Shown here: positions 5,258 through 5,744 of the stretch, piece after piece
How positions within the stretch are numbered: position 1 is the stretch's first letter
How the letters are laid out: each line of letters starts with the position of its first letter
Position numbers and translations under genes: made by a program
DNA from: Oscillospiraceae bacterium
GTDB lineage: Bacteria; Bacillota_A; Clostridia; Oscillospirales; Oscillospiraceae
Length of the DNA: 5,744 bases
Direction of reading: 5' to 3'
Assembly (NCBI GenBank): GCA_017549325.1
Contig: JAFYVA010000099.1
Coordinates: forward strand, 1 to 5,744
The notes under the pieces: generated by a model
Told to the model about the DNA's origin: nothing
The model's database searches: none
What the model saw: the letters and a program-made list of their open reading frames with translations, nothing else

Positions 5258-5744
5258 ATGGAACTGCACGATGTCCGAAAATTATATGAACACCATGTCC
5301 CCCGTCTGTTGAACGGACGGGGCGAGTTTGCTGTGCTGGTGCCGCTGGTAGAGCGTCCCGAGGGCTTGTGCATTCTCTATGAGGTGCGGGCCGAGGGCAT
5401 TCGTCAGCCTCGCGAGGTCTGCTTCCCCGGCGGCAAAATGGAATCCGGCGAAGATGCCGTGGCCTGCGCTCTGCGGGAGACATGGGAGGAGCTGGGCATC
5501 CCCGCTGAGGCCATCGAGGTCATCGGACAGGGCGATTTTCTCGCGCTGCGGAGCGATACCATGATGTATCCCGTGATCGCCCGCGTGGACAGTGACGCGG
5601 TGGACGCCATCCGCGTCAGCCCCGCCGAGGTATCCGACACCTTCTTAGTCCCCGTCAAGTGGCTGCAAGAGCACCCGCCCAAGCTGTACCGCTATCCCCT
5701 GCGCCCCATGGTGGGCGAGGACTTCCCCTACGAAACGGTGCAGA
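5258..5744 (+). CDS. Nudix hydrolase, CoA pyrophosphatase type (3' end cut by window)
   Basis: The 162 visible residues begin at ATG 5258, with GAGG (5248-5251) 6 bases upstream. The reading frame is still open at the window end, so perhaps 40-50 residues are missing compared with the usual length of about 200. A complete Nudix box spans residues 59-81: G59, E65, then RETWEELGI at 73-81, where the acidic residues bind the catalytic metal. Just before it, REVCFPGG (52-59) resembles the VCFPGG of the CoA/acyl-CoA Nudix subgroup (NudL/PCD1-like), which splits CoA into 4'-phosphopantetheine and 3',5'-ADP. That supports a cytosolic CoA pyrophosphatase call, although substrate cannot be fixed from the motif alone. 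It stands alone on the plus strand here, divergent from the AraC gene. Downstream context is outside the window. Confidence 0.88.
   Translation, partial: MELHDVRKLYEHHVPRLLNGRGEFAVLVPLVERPEGLCILYEVRAEGIRQPREVCFPGGKMESGEDAVACALRETWEELGIPAEAIEVIGQGDFLALRSDTMMYPVIARVDSDAVDAIRVSPAEVSDTFLVPVKWLQEHPPKLYRYPLRPMVGEDFPYETVQ

Overview
The window looks like chromosomal DNA from a low-oxygen member of the Firmicutes (Bacillota), most likely a GC-rich clostridial lineage such as the Oscillospiraceae. The reasons are a Rex NADH/NAD+ sensor, strong AGGAGG-type ribosome binding sites, TTGACA/TATAAT-type promoters in AT-rich gaps, GC-rich coding sequence, and a tiny Cys/Gly-rich protein of a type common in gut clostridia. 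The lineage is inferred from gene content only. No transposase, integrase, CRISPR array or plasmid function is present.

Layout. Bases 1-80 hold a perfect hairpin terminator from an upstream gene, then a short degenerate copy of the 3' half of a tRNA. A minus-strand tRNA-Arg (anticodon CCG, encoded CCA) follows at 119-195 with its own promoter and terminator. A divergent promoter at 293-321, overlapped by a candidate Rex operator, drives rex (358-990). Downstream on the same strand, with no terminator between, is a 57-residue Cys/Gly-rich small protein (1084-1257). A 12-bp bidirectional terminator (1269-1296) closes this unit and also ends the convergent minus-strand genes.

The minus-strand block, read right to left, is an AraC-family regulator with an N-terminal domain resembling DUF6597 (4194-5063), an FGGY-family kinase most like glycerol kinase (2601-4097), and a class V PLP-dependent aminotransferase related to 2-aminoethylphosphonate/alanine-glyoxylate transaminases (1310-2407). 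The aminotransferase has its own promoter. The regulator plausibly controls the kinase, but no binding site can be proved from sequence. On the far right, transcribed divergently from the regulator, is a Nudix hydrolase of the CoA-pyrophosphatase type (5258 to the window end, truncated by the window).

Most of the content is ordinary housekeeping and metabolic genes. The points most worth a second look are the Cys/Gly-rich mini-protein behind rex, the kinase with Gly at the position of the glycerol-binding Arg of E. coli GlpK, and the inverted tRNA-Arg fragment beside the tRNA gene. I see no clear sign of an undescribed defence or mobile system.
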